The translations under genes were made by a program, and so were the position numbers. Positions 13,330 to 23,998 of a stretch of DNA of 64,000 nucleotides are shown in pieces; within the stretch, counting starts at the first letter, position 1, and each line of letters opens with the position of its first letter. The notes under the pieces were generated by a model. The model worked only from the letters and a program-made list of their open reading frames with translations. It ran no database searches and was not told the origin of the DNA. Source of the DNA: an uncultured Pelagibacteraceae bacterium (GTDB lineage: Bacteria; Pseudomonadota; Alphaproteobacteria; Pelagibacterales; Pelagibacteraceae); contig CACNFL010000002.1 in the NCBI GenBank assembly GCA_902619745.1, forward strand, positions 1-64,000, in the 5' to 3' direction.

Positions 13330-13845
13330 CTATCTAATAAAAGATCCTTTTTTTCTAATTTTCTTTTGTAATTGAAGTATTCCATACAATAATGCCTCTG
13401 CTGATGGAGGGCAACCTGGTACGTAAACATCTACAGGAACAATTCGATCACAACCTCTAACAACTGAATATGAATAATGATAATAACCACCTCCATTTGC
13501 GCAACTACCCATTGAAATCACATATCTTGGTTCTGGCATCTGGTCATAAACTTTTCTTAAAGCTGGTGCCATTTTATTTGTCAAAGTTCCTGCAACTATC
13601 ATAACATCTGATTGTCTTGGAGAACCTCGTGGAGCTGCTCCAAATCTTTCTAAATCATATCTCGGCATAGCTGTTTGCATCATTTCAACAGCACAACAAG
13701 CTAAACCAAAAGTCATCCAATGAAGTGATCCTGATCTTGACCAGTTAATTAAATTATCAAAAGAAGTTGTTATAAAACCATTCTTGCTAAAATCTTCAGC
13801 AAGTTTTTTAAATTCCTCAGGAACTTGATCTATTTTATTATTCAT
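13330..13845 (-). CDS. nuoB: NADH-quinone oxidoreductase subunit B
   Basis: [24 protein letters not shown]. Confidence 0.98.
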   Translation of the reverse strand: MNNKIDQVPEEFKKLAEDFSKNGFITTSFDNLINWSRSGSLHWMTFGLACCAVEMMQTAMPRYDLERFGAAPRGSPRQSDVMIVAGTLTNKMAPALRKVYDQMPEPRYVISMGSCANGGGYYHYSYSVVRGCDRIVPVDVYVPGCPPSAEALLYGILQLQKKIRKKGSFIR

Positions 13846-13860
13846 TGTGGTTTATAATTT

Positions 13861-14229
13861 TTATTCCCAGTCTAAAGCGCCTTTTTTCCATTCATAAATA
13901 AAACCTATTGTAAGTATGAACAAAAAAATCATCATTGATGAAAAACCTAATAATCCAATATTTCCGAGAGATATTGCCCATGGAAATAAAAATGCTATCT
14001 CTAAATCAAAAATAATAAATAGAATTGCGACTAAATAAAACCTCACATCAAATTCCATTCTTGAATCCTCGAAAGGTTCAAAACCACACTCATAAGCTGA
14101 AAGTTTTTCGGGATCAGGTTTTTTTGGTGAAAGAATAAAGTTTACAACCACAAAAGCACAACTTAACCCGAGAGCTATTACTAAAAATATTATTATTGGT
14201 AGGTAATCTTTTAAAAAATCAGATAACAT
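13861..14229 (-). CDS. nuoA: NADH-quinone oxidoreductase subunit A
   Basis: [39 protein letters not shown]. Confidence 0.97.
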   Translation of the reverse strand: MLSDFLKDYLPIIIFLVIALGLSCAFVVVNFILSPKKPDPEKLSAYECGFEPFEDSRMEFDVRFYLVAILFIIFDLEIAFLFPWAISLGNIGLLGFSSMMIFLFILTIGFIYEWKKGALDWE

Positions 14230-14316
14230 GGAAATCTATATATCAGTTTTTATCTGTTGTTGAAGGGCTGATACGTCACATTTTTATTAATATTAACATC
14301 AAAAAGTGGGAAAAAG

Positions 14317-14393
14317 TGGCGGGAGTGAAGGGACTCGAACCCTCGACCTATCGCGTGACAGGCGATCGCTCTAACCAACTGAGCTACACCCCC
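14317..14393 (-). tRNA. tRNA-Asp (anticodon GTC), CCA encoded
   Basis: Cloverleaf read by eye on minus strand: GGGGGTGTAGCTCAGTTGGTTAGAGCGATCGCCTGTCACGCGATAGGTCGAGGGTTCGAGTCCCTTCACTCCCGCCA; anticodon loop CTGTCAC. Confidence 0.95.
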
Positions 14394-14405
14394 ACTTTAA
14401 AGTTT

Positions 14406-14481
14406 TGGTGGGCAGTAAAGGACTCGAACCTTTGACCCCCTCGGTGTAAACGAGATGCTCTACCAACTGAGCTAACCGCCC
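14406..14481 (-). tRNA. tRNA-Val (anticodon TAC), CCA encoded
   Basis: Minus strand GGGCGGTTAGCTCAGTTGGTAGAGCATCTCGTTTACACCGAGGGGGTCAAAGGTTCGAGTCCTTTACTGCCCACCA; anticodon loop TTTACAC. Confidence 0.95.
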
Positions 14482-14564
14482 CTATCCAAAAACATTGTGT
14501 TATATATCTTTTAGTACAATAACGTCAAGATCAATTACTCTCTAAAAATGGCTAAAAAAACTAT

Positions 14565-15293
14565 TTAAAACTTTAATCTTTTAAATATTTTTAAAGGTAT
14601 GATTTTTATTAAAAACATCAAATAAAACCAAAAAGATGGTAAATATGTAACTTCCTTTCCTTGATCAATAATTTTAACAATTTTTTTTCCAATAATTTTT
14701 GGATCTGACCACAAAATATTTTTTTTGAAATTTTTTGTCATCTTTGTGCTAACTAATCCTGGTTTAATATCAATAACTTTAATGTTATATTTAAAAAGTC
14801 TTTGCCTTAAACCTGATAAAAAAGTTGAAATCATTGCTTTTGAGCAGCCGTATAAATAGTTACTAGATCGACCTCTATCACCAGCAACTGAGGTTATTAC
14901 TGCAATTTTTCCTGATCTTTGTTTCTCAAAAAAATTTGCCATTATTGTTAAAAACGATATGACTGATAATGAATTTATATTTATGTCTTTTAATGCTAAT
15001 TGTACATCAGTTTCACATTTTTTTTGTTCTGAAAGCACTCCATAAGAAATTAATACAAAATCCAATCCATTCATCGCGGATATAGCTTTGTTAAAAATTT
15101 CTTCATGATTGGTAATTTCGCTTAAATCAGCCTGGAGAATAAATTTATTCTCTATCTTCAAGTCAATTGCAATTTTTTTTAAATTATCTTCGTTACGACC
15201 AACCAAGAATAATTGCTCGTTTCTTAATTTCCAAATATTTGCACATTCTTTGGCAATATCAGAATTAGCACCTAGTATTAATATTTTTTTCAT
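14565..15293 (-). CDS. SDR-family oxidoreductase, DprE2-like (decaprenylphosphoryl-2-keto-ribose reductase family)
   Basis: Rossmann LGANSDIAKECA, YGCSKAMISTFLSGLRQRL; next to DprE1-like and UbiA-like genes. Confidence 0.75.
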   Translation of the reverse strand: MKKILILGANSDIAKECANIWKLRNEQLFLVGRNEDNLKKIAIDLKIENKFILQADLSEITNHEEIFNKAISAMNGLDFVLISYGVLSEQKKCETDVQLALKDININSLSVISFLTIMANFFEKQRSGKIAVITSVAGDRGRSSNYLYGCSKAMISTFLSGLRQRLFKYNIKVIDIKPGLVSTKMTKNFKKNILWSDPKIIGKKIVKIIDQGKEVTYLPSFWFYLMFLIKIIPLKIFKRLKF

Positions 15294-16591
15294 TTTAAAC
15301 CTAGTCTAATTGATTGATTAGAAAAAAATTTTCCTTTTGCGCCATATTTTTCTCTTACTTTTTCAAATTTATCCCAATTCTCATAATATTTTGTAAAAAC
15401 TTCTTTTTTCATCAATGTATCTTTTGTCAAATATACCCGGCCCTTGTTATTTACTACTATCTCATCTAAAGACTCTATCAAATTTTTTATTTTATTTGTT
15501 GCTTTGAAATCAAATGCTACAGTTATACCTTCCATTGGAAATGATAAATAGTTATCATTTTTAGCTCCAAATTTTTTAATAGTTGTTAAATATGGAACTT
15601 GATTAAATGAATAAATTTTATAAAAAATCTCTTTTATTACATTTATTGAAAACTCTAAAGGTATTACAAATTGGTATTGAATAAATCCTTTTGCCCCATA
15701 AAGTAAATACCAATTATCTATACTATCTAACGGATAAAAATAATCATTTATATGTAAAATATTTGTTTTCTTTTTTTTAAAATTTTTATGATAGTATATA
15801 TAATTGAAAAGTTTAATTGAATAAGAGTTTAAAAACTTCGAAAAGATATTAAGAGGATAATTAACAACTTTCTTTTTTTTGTATGTTAAGGTATTATCTT
15901 TTTGATGTTGTCCTAAAAATAATAATCCTCTTCCACATTTTTCAATTGATGTAGCACAATCTAGCCATGCAACAGAATATTCACTTTTTTTATTAATTTT
16001 AAATTGCTCTATTGTTTCTTCTAAGTTTTTAGTTTTAATTGTTGTTTGAATTATATTGCTAGAAGAGATTGATTTTAATTTAAACTTAATTGAGTAAATT
16101 ATACCAGTAAGACCCATCCCTCCGCAAGTTGCATTAAAAAGATCACTATTTTTGCTATGAGAAATTTTAACAATTTCACCATTAGCCAACATTAATTGAG
16201 CATATAAAACATGTTTAGAGAATGATCCCTCAAGATGATGATTTTTTCCATGTATATCACTGGCTAATGCTCCTCCTAAAGTTACATAGCTACTTCCTGG
16301 TGTTACTGGAACAAACCAGCCTTCTTTAATTGTTAACTCATTAAGTTCGTAAATAGTAACTCCTGACTCGCACTCTATACATCCATTTTGTTTATCAAAG
16401 TTAATTATTTTTTTAAGTTTTGAAGTTTGAATTATATGTTTATTATTTGCACTATCTCCATAACTTCTTCCAAGACCTCTGCCTATCAATGATTTTGTCA
16501 TTAAAAGGTTTAGTTTTAATTTTTCAAGAGTATCTGGAAAAAAAACTTCAGAGTCTAATTTTGAATAGTTTCCCCAACCATGGACAATCAT
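15290..16591 (-). CDS. FAD-binding oxidoreductase, DprE1-like (decaprenylphosphoryl-ribose 2-oxidase family)
   Basis: VTPGSSYVTLGGALASDIHGKNHHLEGSFSKHV; GRGLGRSYGDSA; 4 bp overlap with DprE2-like gene. Confidence 0.78.
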   Translation of the reverse strand: MIVHGWGNYSKLDSEVFFPDTLEKLKLNLLMTKSLIGRGLGRSYGDSANNKHIIQTSKLKKIINFDKQNGCIECESGVTIYELNELTIKEGWFVPVTPGSSYVTLGGALASDIHGKNHHLEGSFSKHVLYAQLMLANGEIVKISHSKNSDLFNATCGGMGLTGIIYSIKFKLKSISSSNIIQTTIKTKNLEETIEQFKINKKSEYSVAWLDCATSIEKCGRGLLFLGQHQKDNTLTYKKKKVVNYPLNIFSKFLNSYSIKLFNYIYYHKNFKKKKTNILHINDYFYPLDSIDNWYLLYGAKGFIQYQFVIPLEFSINVIKEIFYKIYSFNQVPYLTTIKKFGAKNDNYLSFPMEGITVAFDFKATNKIKNLIESLDEIVVNNKGRVYLTKDTLMKKEVFTKYYENWDKFEKVREKYGAKGKFFSNQSIRLGLK

Positions 16592-16596
16592 AAAAT

Positions 16597-17469
16597 CTAT
16601 ACTGATAAAAAATAAACTATTATAATTAGTATTAAAACAAAATAACTTAATTTATTTGTTAAAACATATGTTACAGGATCATTTTTAATTTTTTTTCTAA
16701 ATACTTGAAAAATAATTTGATTTAACCAATAGAACAACAAAACAATAATTAACCATAGGTATTCTGGGTTGTTATAATACTTAACTACCTCTGGTGAATT
16801 CATATATAGGGATAGTAATAGAATTGAAATATAAGATGTAATAACCATTATAATTTCAATCAAAAATTTATCGGACTGTAAATAGCCTCTATATTTTAAA
16901 TGTTTCAAATTTTTTACAGCATTCATTTCCGTTAATCTTTTTAAAAAGGCTAAAGAAAGAAAAAAGAAAAAAGAAAAAGATATTAACCAAAAAGATATCT
17001 CAGCATAGATAACTTTAGCACCACAAACAATTCTAATTATGTATAATAAGCTTAAAATTATACAATCTAGGAAATAAATTTTTTTTAAAATATAAGAATA
17101 AAAAAAAGAAATTGATAAATATAATATTAAATAAAATAAGAATTGATCTGATTTTATAAAATAATAATTTATAGACAAACCAACTATTAATAAAAAAGTT
17201 GAAAGAATAATGCTTGTTGAAATCTGAATTTTTCCTGACGCTAAAAGTCTATTTTTCTTAAAAGAATGTTTTTTATCATTTTTTAAATCAAATATATCAT
17301 TAACTATATAAAGAGCAGATGCACAAACACCAAAAGATAAAAAACATAGTGAAAGCTCAATTAAATATAAGTTGTTAGTGTACTGGTGTGATAAAATTAA
17401 AGGAAGAAATAAAAGAAAATTTTTTGACCAATAATTTATTCTTAAAAATTTTATATATTCTAAAATCAA
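16597..17469 (-). CDS. UbiA-family prenyltransferase (decaprenyl-phosphate phosphoribosyltransferase-like)
   Basis: NDIFDLKNDKKHSFKKNRLLASGKI Asp-rich motif, multiple TM segments; neighbours DprE1/DprE2-like. Confidence 0.75.
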   Translation of the reverse strand: MILEYIKFLRINYWSKNFLLFLPLILSHQYTNNLYLIELSLCFLSFGVCASALYIVNDIFDLKNDKKHSFKKNRLLASGKIQISTSIILSTFLLIVGLSINYYFIKSDQFLFYLILYLSISFFYSYILKKIYFLDCIILSLLYIIRIVCGAKVIYAEISFWLISFSFFFFLSLAFLKRLTEMNAVKNLKHLKYRGYLQSDKFLIEIIMVITSYISILLLSLYMNSPEVVKYYNNPEYLWLIIVLLFYWLNQIIFQVFRKKIKNDPVTYVLTNKLSYFVLILIIIVYFLSV

Positions 17470-17481
17470 TTTATCTTAATT

Positions 17482-19860
17482 TTATTGAATACTCGCTTGT
17501 GATTTGTCATCTTTTTTGGATATATCTACTTCTACCCACTCAGTCGGTTTAAGTTCTTTTGTTAAAGATGTTTTTATCACTTGGTCAGCGTATTCAACTG
17601 GTGTAATCTTTATATCATCGATAATTTTCTTTGGCATATCAACTAAATCTTTTTCATTTTCTTTGGGAATTAAAACTTCTTTTATACCAGCTCTGTGCGC
17701 GGCTAATAATTTTTCTTTCAAGCCACCAATTGGCAAAACTTGACCTGTTAAAGTTACTTCACCAGTCATAGCAACATCTCTTCGTACAGGAATGTTGGTA
17801 ATTGAAGAAACAATAGATGTTACCATTCCAATACCAGCAGATGGACCATCCTTTGGTGTTGCTCCCTCCGGGACATGTATATGAAAATCTTTTTTTTCAA
17901 AAATAGGAGGTATAATTCCATATTCTAAACATTTTGACCTTACAAAAGATTTTGCAGCTTTAACTGACTCTTGCATCACGTCACCTAATTTACCAGTAAT
18001 TTGCATTCTTCCTTTTCCTGGCATTGTAACAGTTTCAATTTTTAAAATTTCTCCTCCATACTCAGTCCAAGCAAGTCCTGTTACTATACCCACCCTATTC
18101 TCGGCTTCTAATTCTCCAAACTTAAATTTGGGAACACCTAAAAAATCAGGCAAATTTTTGTTGTTTATTCCAACTTCTTTTTCTTCACCAGAAACTATTT
18201 TTTTAACAACTTTTCTTGCTAGTTTAGAAATTTCTCTTTCAAGATTTCTAACACCTGACTCTTTTGTGTAACCTCTAATAACTTCTTTTATAATGTCATC
18301 ATCCAACTTCATTTCTTTTTCTTTAACACCATTGTCTTTGATTTGTTTTGGTAATAAATACTTATTTGCAATACTTATTTTTTCATCCTCTGTGTAACCT
18401 GCTAATCTAATTACTTCCATTCTATCTAATAAAGGAGGTAAAATATTTAAAGTGTTAGCAGTAGTTACAAACATTACGTCTGATAAATCATAATCAACTT
18501 CTAGATAATGATCATTAAATGTAGTGTTCTGTTCGGGATCTAAAGCCTCTAATAAAGCTGATGATGGATCTCCTCTATAATCATTTCCTATTTTATCTAT
18601 TTCATCTAATAAAATTAACGGGTTTTTTGTACCAGCTTTTTTCATCATCTGAATAATTTTTCCTGGCAAAGATCCAATATAAGTTCTTCTATGACCTCTT
18701 ATTTCTGCCTCATCTCTCATTCCGCCAACAGACATTCTTACAAATTCTCTGTTGGTAGCTTTAGCAATTGATTTTCCTAATGAGGTTTTTCCAACACCTG
18801 GGGGTCCAACTAAACACAAAATCGGACCCTTAATTTTATCCATTCTTTTTTGAACAGCTAAAAATTCTATTATTCTTTCTTTAACTTTTTCTAATCCAAA
18901 GTGATCTTTATCAAGAATATCTAGAGCTTTCTTTAAGTCTATATCAACCTCACTTTTTTTGTGCCATGGAAGTTCTGTCATCCAATCTAAATAGTTTCTC
19001 ACAACTGTTGCCTCTGCTGACATAGGACTCATATTTTTTAATTTTTTTAACTCTTGTAGACACTTCTTCTCTACTTCTTTAGGCATCTTGGATTTTGTAA
19101 TTGCTTTACTCAGACTGGTTGTTTCATCTTTACCGTCTTCAATTTCACCAAGTTCTTTTTGGATCGCTTTAAGTTGTTCATTTAAATAATACTCTCTTTG
19201 TGTTTTTTCCATCTGGGTTTTAACTCTACCTCTAATTCTTTTTTCAACACCAATAATACTTGTTTCATTTTCCATAATTTTAATAATGGCATTTAATCTT
19301 TTCTTTACATCTACAGTTTCAAATATTTGTTGTTTTTCAGAAATAGTAGCAGTTATATGAGATGCAATATTGTCAGCAATTTGAGATGGGTCTTTTAACT
19401 GTTTAATATTATTTATAGTTTCATTGGAAATTTTTTTATTAATAGATGTTAATTTTTCCAATCTTCTTAAGGCTGTAGCAGCTAAAGGAAATAAATCCTC
19501 TTCCTTAGGCAAAACATCAATATAGTGAGTGTAATCGCAAGTTATAAATTTTTCATTATCTTTGAAATCTAAAATTTTTACTCTTTTTGTACCCTCAACT
19601 AAAACTTTTACAGTTCCGTCAGGAAGCTTTAATAGTTGCAAAATACTTCCTTCACAACCATACATGAAAACATCAGTTTTCTTAGGGTCATCAATTTCTG
19701 AATTTTTTTGCGTAACCAAAATAATTTTTTTATCTTTTTTCATCACTTCATTAAGTGCTGAAATAGATTTATCTCTTCCTACAAACAGAGGAATTACCAT
19801 ACTTGGGAAGACTACAATGTCTCTCAGTGGTAGTAAGGGAAGTGAAATTTTGACGTCCAT
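17482..19860 (-). CDS. lon: ATP-dependent protease Lon
   Basis: GPPGVGKTSLGKSIA Walker A; DGPSAGIGM Ser active site. Confidence 0.98.
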   Translation of the reverse strand: MDVKISLPLLPLRDIVVFPSMVIPLFVGRDKSISALNEVMKKDKKIILVTQKNSEIDDPKKTDVFMYGCEGSILQLLKLPDGTVKVLVEGTKRVKILDFKDNEKFITCDYTHYIDVLPKEEDLFPLAATALRRLEKLTSINKKISNETINNIKQLKDPSQIADNIASHITATISEKQQIFETVDVKKRLNAIIKIMENETSIIGVEKRIRGRVKTQMEKTQREYYLNEQLKAIQKELGEIEDGKDETTSLSKAITKSKMPKEVEKKCLQELKKLKNMSPMSAEATVVRNYLDWMTELPWHKKSEVDIDLKKALDILDKDHFGLEKVKERIIEFLAVQKRMDKIKGPILCLVGPPGVGKTSLGKSIAKATNREFVRMSVGGMRDEAEIRGHRRTYIGSLPGKIIQMMKKAGTKNPLILLDEIDKIGNDYRGDPSSALLEALDPEQNTTFNDHYLEVDYDLSDVMFVTTANTLNILPPLLDRMEVIRLAGYTEDEKISIANKYLLPKQIKDNGVKEKEMKLDDDIIKEVIRGYTKESGVRNLEREISKLARKVVKKIVSGEEKEVGINNKNLPDFLGVPKFKFGELEAENRVGIVTGLAWTEYGGEILKIETVTMPGKGRMQITGKLGDVMQESVKAAKSFVRSKCLEYGIIPPIFEKKDFHIHVPEGATPKDGPSAGIGMVTSIVSSITNIPVRRDVAMTGEVTLTGQVLPIGGLKEKLLAAHRAGIKEVLIPKENEKDLVDMPKKIIDDIKITPVEYADQVIKTSLTKELKPTEWVEVDISKKDDKSQASIQ

Positions 19861-19920
19861 GCGAATAATATGGATATTATATATTATAATGCAATAGGTA
19901 TTTTCTACTTATTAAGGATA

Positions 19921-21189
19921 TTAAGCCGCTGTGGTCTTATTTGACTTAGATTTATTGTCACCTTTAGCATGAACCAAGATTGGTTGTGACTGTCCTTTTG
20001 CTGCGCCAGCATCAACAATAACCTCTTCAATATTATCTTGACTCGGAAGATCATACATTGTTCTTAATAAAATATTCTCTAAGATTGATCTTAAACCTCT
20101 TGCTCCAGTTTTTTTGCTTATTGCTTTTTGCGCTATTTCTTTTAAAGCATTTTCTTTAAAAGTTAGTTTAGCGCCATCTAATTTAAATAATTCTTGATAT
20201 TGTTTTGTCAAAGAATTTTTTGGTTCTTGTAATATTTTGATTAAAGATTTTTCATCCAAATCTTCAAGTGTTGCTATCATTGGAAGTCTTCCAATAAATT
20301 CTGGAATCAATCCAAATTTTAATAAATCCTCAGGTTCTAATCCTTTCATCCATTCACCAGTTTTCTTATCTTGTGTATTTTTTACATCTGCACCAAAACC
20401 AATTGAAGTGCCTTTGTCTCTTTGAGAGATTATCTTATCAAGTCCTGCAAAAGCACCTCCACAAATAAACAAAATATTTGTAGTATCTACTTGTAAAAAT
20501 TCTTGCTGAGGATGTTTTCTGCCACCTTGAGGTGGAACACTTGCAACTGTTCCTTCCATTATTTTAAGAAGAGCTTGCTGAACTCCTTCTCCAGACACAT
20601 CTCTTGTGATTGATGGGTTTTCAGATTTTCTACTAATTTTATCAACCTCATCAATATAAACTATTCCTCTTTGAGCTTTTTCAACATTGTAATCTGAAGC
20701 TTGCAGTAATTTTAAAATAATATTTTCAACATCTTCTCCAACATAACCTGCTTCGGTTAGAGTGGTTGCATCAGCCATTGTAAATGGAACATCTAAAATT
20801 CTAGCTAGAGTTTGTGCAAGTAATGTTTTTCCACAACCTGTAGGACCCACTAAAAGTATATTAGACTTTGATAGCTCAACATTTTTACTTGTTTTGCTTT
20901 CATAATTTAATCTTTTGTAATGATTGTGAACTGCAACAGATAATACTTTCTTCGCATGAGCTTGACCAATAACATAGTCATCTAATACTGAACAAATTTC
21001 TTTTGGAGATGGAAGACCATCTTGATGTTTTACAAAAGTATCTTTGCTTTCTTCTTTTATAATATCCATACATAGTTCAACGCATTCATCACAGATGAAA
21101 ACGGTTGGACCAGCAATTAACTTTCTTACTTCGTGTTGGCTTTTGCCACAAAAAGAACAGTAAAGAATATTTTTATTATTTGTTGTCAT
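19921..21189 (-). CDS. clpX: ATP-dependent Clp protease ATP-binding subunit ClpX
   Basis: N-terminal Zn finger [33 protein letters not shown]. Confidence 0.98.
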   Translation of the reverse strand: MTTNNKNILYCSFCGKSQHEVRKLIAGPTVFICDECVELCMDIIKEESKDTFVKHQDGLPSPKEICSVLDDYVIGQAHAKKVLSVAVHNHYKRLNYESKTSKNVELSKSNILLVGPTGCGKTLLAQTLARILDVPFTMADATTLTEAGYVGEDVENIILKLLQASDYNVEKAQRGIVYIDEVDKISRKSENPSITRDVSGEGVQQALLKIMEGTVASVPPQGGRKHPQQEFLQVDTTNILFICGGAFAGLDKIISQRDKGTSIGFGADVKNTQDKKTGEWMKGLEPEDLLKFGLIPEFIGRLPMIATLEDLDEKSLIKILQEPKNSLTKQYQELFKLDGAKLTFKENALKEIAQKAISKKTGARGLRSILENILLRTMYDLPSQDNIEEVIVDAGAAKGQSQPILVHAKGDNKSKSNKTTAA

Positions 21190-21281
21190 TTTAATTTTTA
21201 TAACGAATCAGTTTACATACTTTATTATAGAAGACTCACACTAATCAAGTTTCGATTAATAATGACTCAATATATTGTGTA

Positions 21282-21893
21282 TTAAGATCTTTTTTCTACT
21301 ACTTCGTCAATAAGACCAAAAGATTGTGCGACATCTGCGGTCATAAAATTATCTCTTTCAAGAGCAGATTTTATTTCGTCAACACTTTTTCCAGTATGCT
21401 TTGAATAAATTTCATTGAGCCTTTTCTTTAAGGACAAAACTTCGTTAGCATGAATTTCAATATCAGTTGCCTGACCCTGAAAACCTGCAGATGGTTGATG
21501 AACCATTATTCTTGAATTTGGTAATGAAAATCTTTTTCCTTTTGTACCAGCTGCAAGCAAAAAAGAACCCATGGAAGCTGCTTGACCCATGCATAAAGTG
21601 GAGATATCTGGCTTCACATATTGCATTGTATCATAGATACCAAGTCCTGCTGTAACCAAACCTCCTGGACTATTGATGTATAAATAAATTTCTTTTTTTG
21701 GATCTTCAGCCTCTAAAAATAATAATTGAGCAGTAACTAATGATGCAACGTTGTCATTAATTTGACCTGTTAAAAAAATAATTCTTTCTTTTAATAGTCT
21801 TGAATAAATATCGTAAGCTCTTTCACCTTTGCTAGATTGCTCAACAACCATTGGTACAAGATTGCTCATATGTTCTGATAATTTTGATGTCAT
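21282..21893 (-). CDS. clpP: ATP-dependent Clp protease proteolytic subunit ClpP
   Basis: [34 protein letters not shown]. Confidence 0.98.
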   Translation of the reverse strand: MTSKLSEHMSNLVPMVVEQSSKGERAYDIYSRLLKERIIFLTGQINDNVASLVTAQLLFLEAEDPKKEIYLYINSPGGLVTAGLGIYDTMQYVKPDISTLCMGQAASMGSFLLAAGTKGKRFSLPNSRIMVHQPSAGFQGQATDIEIHANEVLSLKKRLNEIYSKHTGKSVDEIKSALERDNFMTADVAQSFGLIDEVVEKRS

Positions 21894-21925
21894 AAGTTGA
21901 TTCGTTCTACTTATACAACTTGAGA

Positions 21926-23368
21926 TTACTTTTTGCTAACTTTTTTTGCTTTTTTAGCTGCTGGCTTTGATTTTGCCTTTTTAGTTGCAGGTTTTTTTTC
22001 TTTCGCAGATGTTGTGGAAGATTTTTTCTTAGTTTCTTTTTTTTCTTCACCATGGTTATGGTCATGATCATGGTCGTGTTTATGAGCTTCTTTTAAAATC
22101 TTTTCAGCCTCTTCTTTTGAAATTTCTTTCTTATTTGCTTTACCTTTTTCTTTAATTAAATTTAAAATTTTTTCTTCATATACGGTTCCTCTTAAACTCG
22201 CTAATGCAGATGGATTTTTTTGATAAAAATCCATAACCATTTTTTCTTGACCCGGCATCATTCTTAGTTGTTTTTGCACTTCTGCTTGAACTTCTTGTTC
22301 TGTTACTTTAATTTGATTTTTTTCACCAAACTCATTTAGAATTAATCCAGTTTTAATTCTTGTTTTCGCTTTTTCTTCAAAATCTTTTTTATTTTTCTTA
22401 GTTTCTTCCTCAGACATACCTTGTGAAAGAACTTTAACTTCTTCCTCAATTAAGTTTTCTGGAACTTCATCTATTTTAATTTTTTCTATTTCTTTTAAAA
22501 TTTGGTTTTTAGATAATTGATCTAGAGAATTTTTATATTCATCATTAATTTGTTTTGAAATTAATGTTTTTAAATCTTTTAAATCTTTTGCTCCTAAATT
22601 TTTTGCAAAATCATCATCAATTTTTACTTCTTCTGATTGCTTAACACTTAAAATTTTACAATTAAATTTAGCTTTTTTGCTTACTAATTCTTTTTCTGGA
22701 AAATTTTCTGGCAAAGTTGCTTCTACAACTTTTTGATCATCTTTCTTAACTCCAATTAATTGCTCATCAAAGCCTTTTAAAAATAAATCTTTACCTAAAG
22801 TTAATTGAGTATTTTTTCCTTCACTTCCTTTAAAATCCTTACCATCAACTGTTGCTTTGTAATCTAAAGTAACTAAATCACCTTTTTTAGCTTTTGTATC
22901 AGGACTTACTTCCTTAAAATTTGGTTGGTTTTTTGCTATTTCTTTTATTCTTTTATCAGTTTCACTCTCATCAATTTTAACGGTGTATTCGTCAAATTTA
23001 ATATTTTCTAAAGATTTAATTTCTACTTTTGGTAGCTCTGTTACTGATAAAACATATTCTAAATCTTTGTCTTCACCGTAAGTCTTTAAATCAAGTTTTG
23101 GTTGACCAGCTGGTTTTATCTTTTTTTCCTCTAATGCTTTAGTTGATGTTTCTTTTAAAACTTTATCTAAGACCTCTCCAAAAACTGCTTTACCAAATTG
23201 TCTTTTTAAAATTTCTTTTGGAACTTTACCTGGTCTAAATCCTTTAAGGTTTACACTACCTTTAATCTCTTCATATTTTTCATCCATGTAAGAGTTCATT
23301 GTCTCTTTATCGATAAAAATTTTAAGATCTTTATTTAAACCTTTTTTATTTTCTACTGTAATTTTCAT
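21926..23368 (-). CDS. tig: Trigger factor, with His-rich plus Lys-rich C-terminal tail
   Basis: [17 protein letters not shown] signature; FKBP-type PPIase domain; adjacent to clpP/clpX. Confidence 0.96.
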   Translation of the reverse strand: MKITVENKKGLNKDLKIFIDKETMNSYMDEKYEEIKGSVNLKGFRPGKVPKEILKRQFGKAVFGEVLDKVLKETSTKALEEKKIKPAGQPKLDLKTYGEDKDLEYVLSVTELPKVEIKSLENIKFDEYTVKIDESETDKRIKEIAKNQPNFKEVSPDTKAKKGDLVTLDYKATVDGKDFKGSEGKNTQLTLGKDLFLKGFDEQLIGVKKDDQKVVEATLPENFPEKELVSKKAKFNCKILSVKQSEEVKIDDDFAKNLGAKDLKDLKTLISKQINDEYKNSLDQLSKNQILKEIEKIKIDEVPENLIEEEVKVLSQGMSEEETKKNKKDFEEKAKTRIKTGLILNEFGEKNQIKVTEQEVQAEVQKQLRMMPGQEKMVMDFYQKNPSALASLRGTVYEEKILNLIKEKGKANKKEISKEEAEKILKEAHKHDHDHDHNHGEEKKETKKKSSTTSAKEKKPATKKAKSKPAAKKAKKVSKK

Positions 23369-23378
23369 AATATCTTAA

Positions 23379-23463
23379 TGGTAGGGCGAAAAGGACTCGA
23401 ACCTTCACATGTTGCCATATTGGTTCCTAAGACCAACGCGTCTACCAATTCCGCCATCGCCCC
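23379..23463 (-). tRNA. tRNA-Leu (anticodon TAG), CCA encoded
   Basis: Minus strand GGGCGATGGCGGAATTGGTAGACGCGTTGGTCTTAGGAACCAATATGGCAACATGTGAAGGTTCGAGTCCTTTTCGCCCTACCA (one further 5' G at 23463); long variable arm; anticodon loop CTTAGGA. Confidence 0.93.
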
Positions 23464-23564
23464 ACAAATTACGAGGTTTTATATATTATTGAAACTATTT
23501 GTCCAATGACAATTGTTAAAAAATTATCTATTTATCTAATAAAATTTATACTAATTTATAAAAA

Positions 23565-23816
23565 ATGATTATTTCACCTTGTATAAGTATTTGTAAAACT
23601 GATCCATCAACAGGCTATTGTTATGGTTGCGGAAGAAGTAATGATGAAAAACGACTTTGGAAGCTTGAAGAAACAACTGATGATTGGAAAAAAGAAAATA
23701 TAATTAAAATTGAAAAAAGGCTTACTGGTTGGCAGCTTGAGAGCTTTAAGGAATCTTATTCTTATAAAATCAAGAATGGTATGTCTCTTTTCAAGAAAAA
23801 TTTAATCAAAGAGTAA
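23565..23816 (+). CDS. DUF1289-family Cys-rich small protein
   Basis: ISPCISICKTDPSTGYCYGCGRSNDE...W. Confidence 0.8.
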   Translation: MIISPCISICKTDPSTGYCYGCGRSNDEKRLWKLEETTDDWKKENIIKIEKRLTGWQLESFKESYSYKIKNGMSLFKKNLIKE

Positions 23817-23824
23817 TATAAACT

Positions 23825-23998
23825 ATGAGTAAAGTTAAAATTGTAAGTATTATCTATGCTATAGGTATAATTATCGGTGCTTTATTCTTTGATGTTTGGG
23901 GGGCAGATACCACTCCTTTAAAAACATTGTCTGTATTTGCTTGGACTGTAATATTTATTATAGCTTTATTTTTTGTAGATAAGAATGAGAGAAAATAA
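23825..23998 (+). CDS. small two-TM hypothetical protein (57 aa)
   Basis: Own translation MSKVKIVSIIYAIGIIIGALFFDVWGADTTPLKTLSVFAWTVIFIIALFFVDKNERK; starts just after DUF1289 gene and overlaps the next ORF. Confidence 0.55.
   Translation: MSKVKIVSIIYAIGIIIGALFFDVWGADTTPLKTLSVFAWTVIFIIALFFVDKNERK

Noticed and set aside
14196-14435. 79-aa + strand ORF containing KGLEPSTYRVTGDRSNQLSYTP
   Set aside because: It runs antisense through the tRNA-Asp gene and into tRNA-Val; this peptide is a well-known type of spurious translation of tRNA complements.
17504-20425. + strand ORFs inside lon and clpX (17504, 19562, 20237)
   Set aside because: Antisense shadows of conserved genes.
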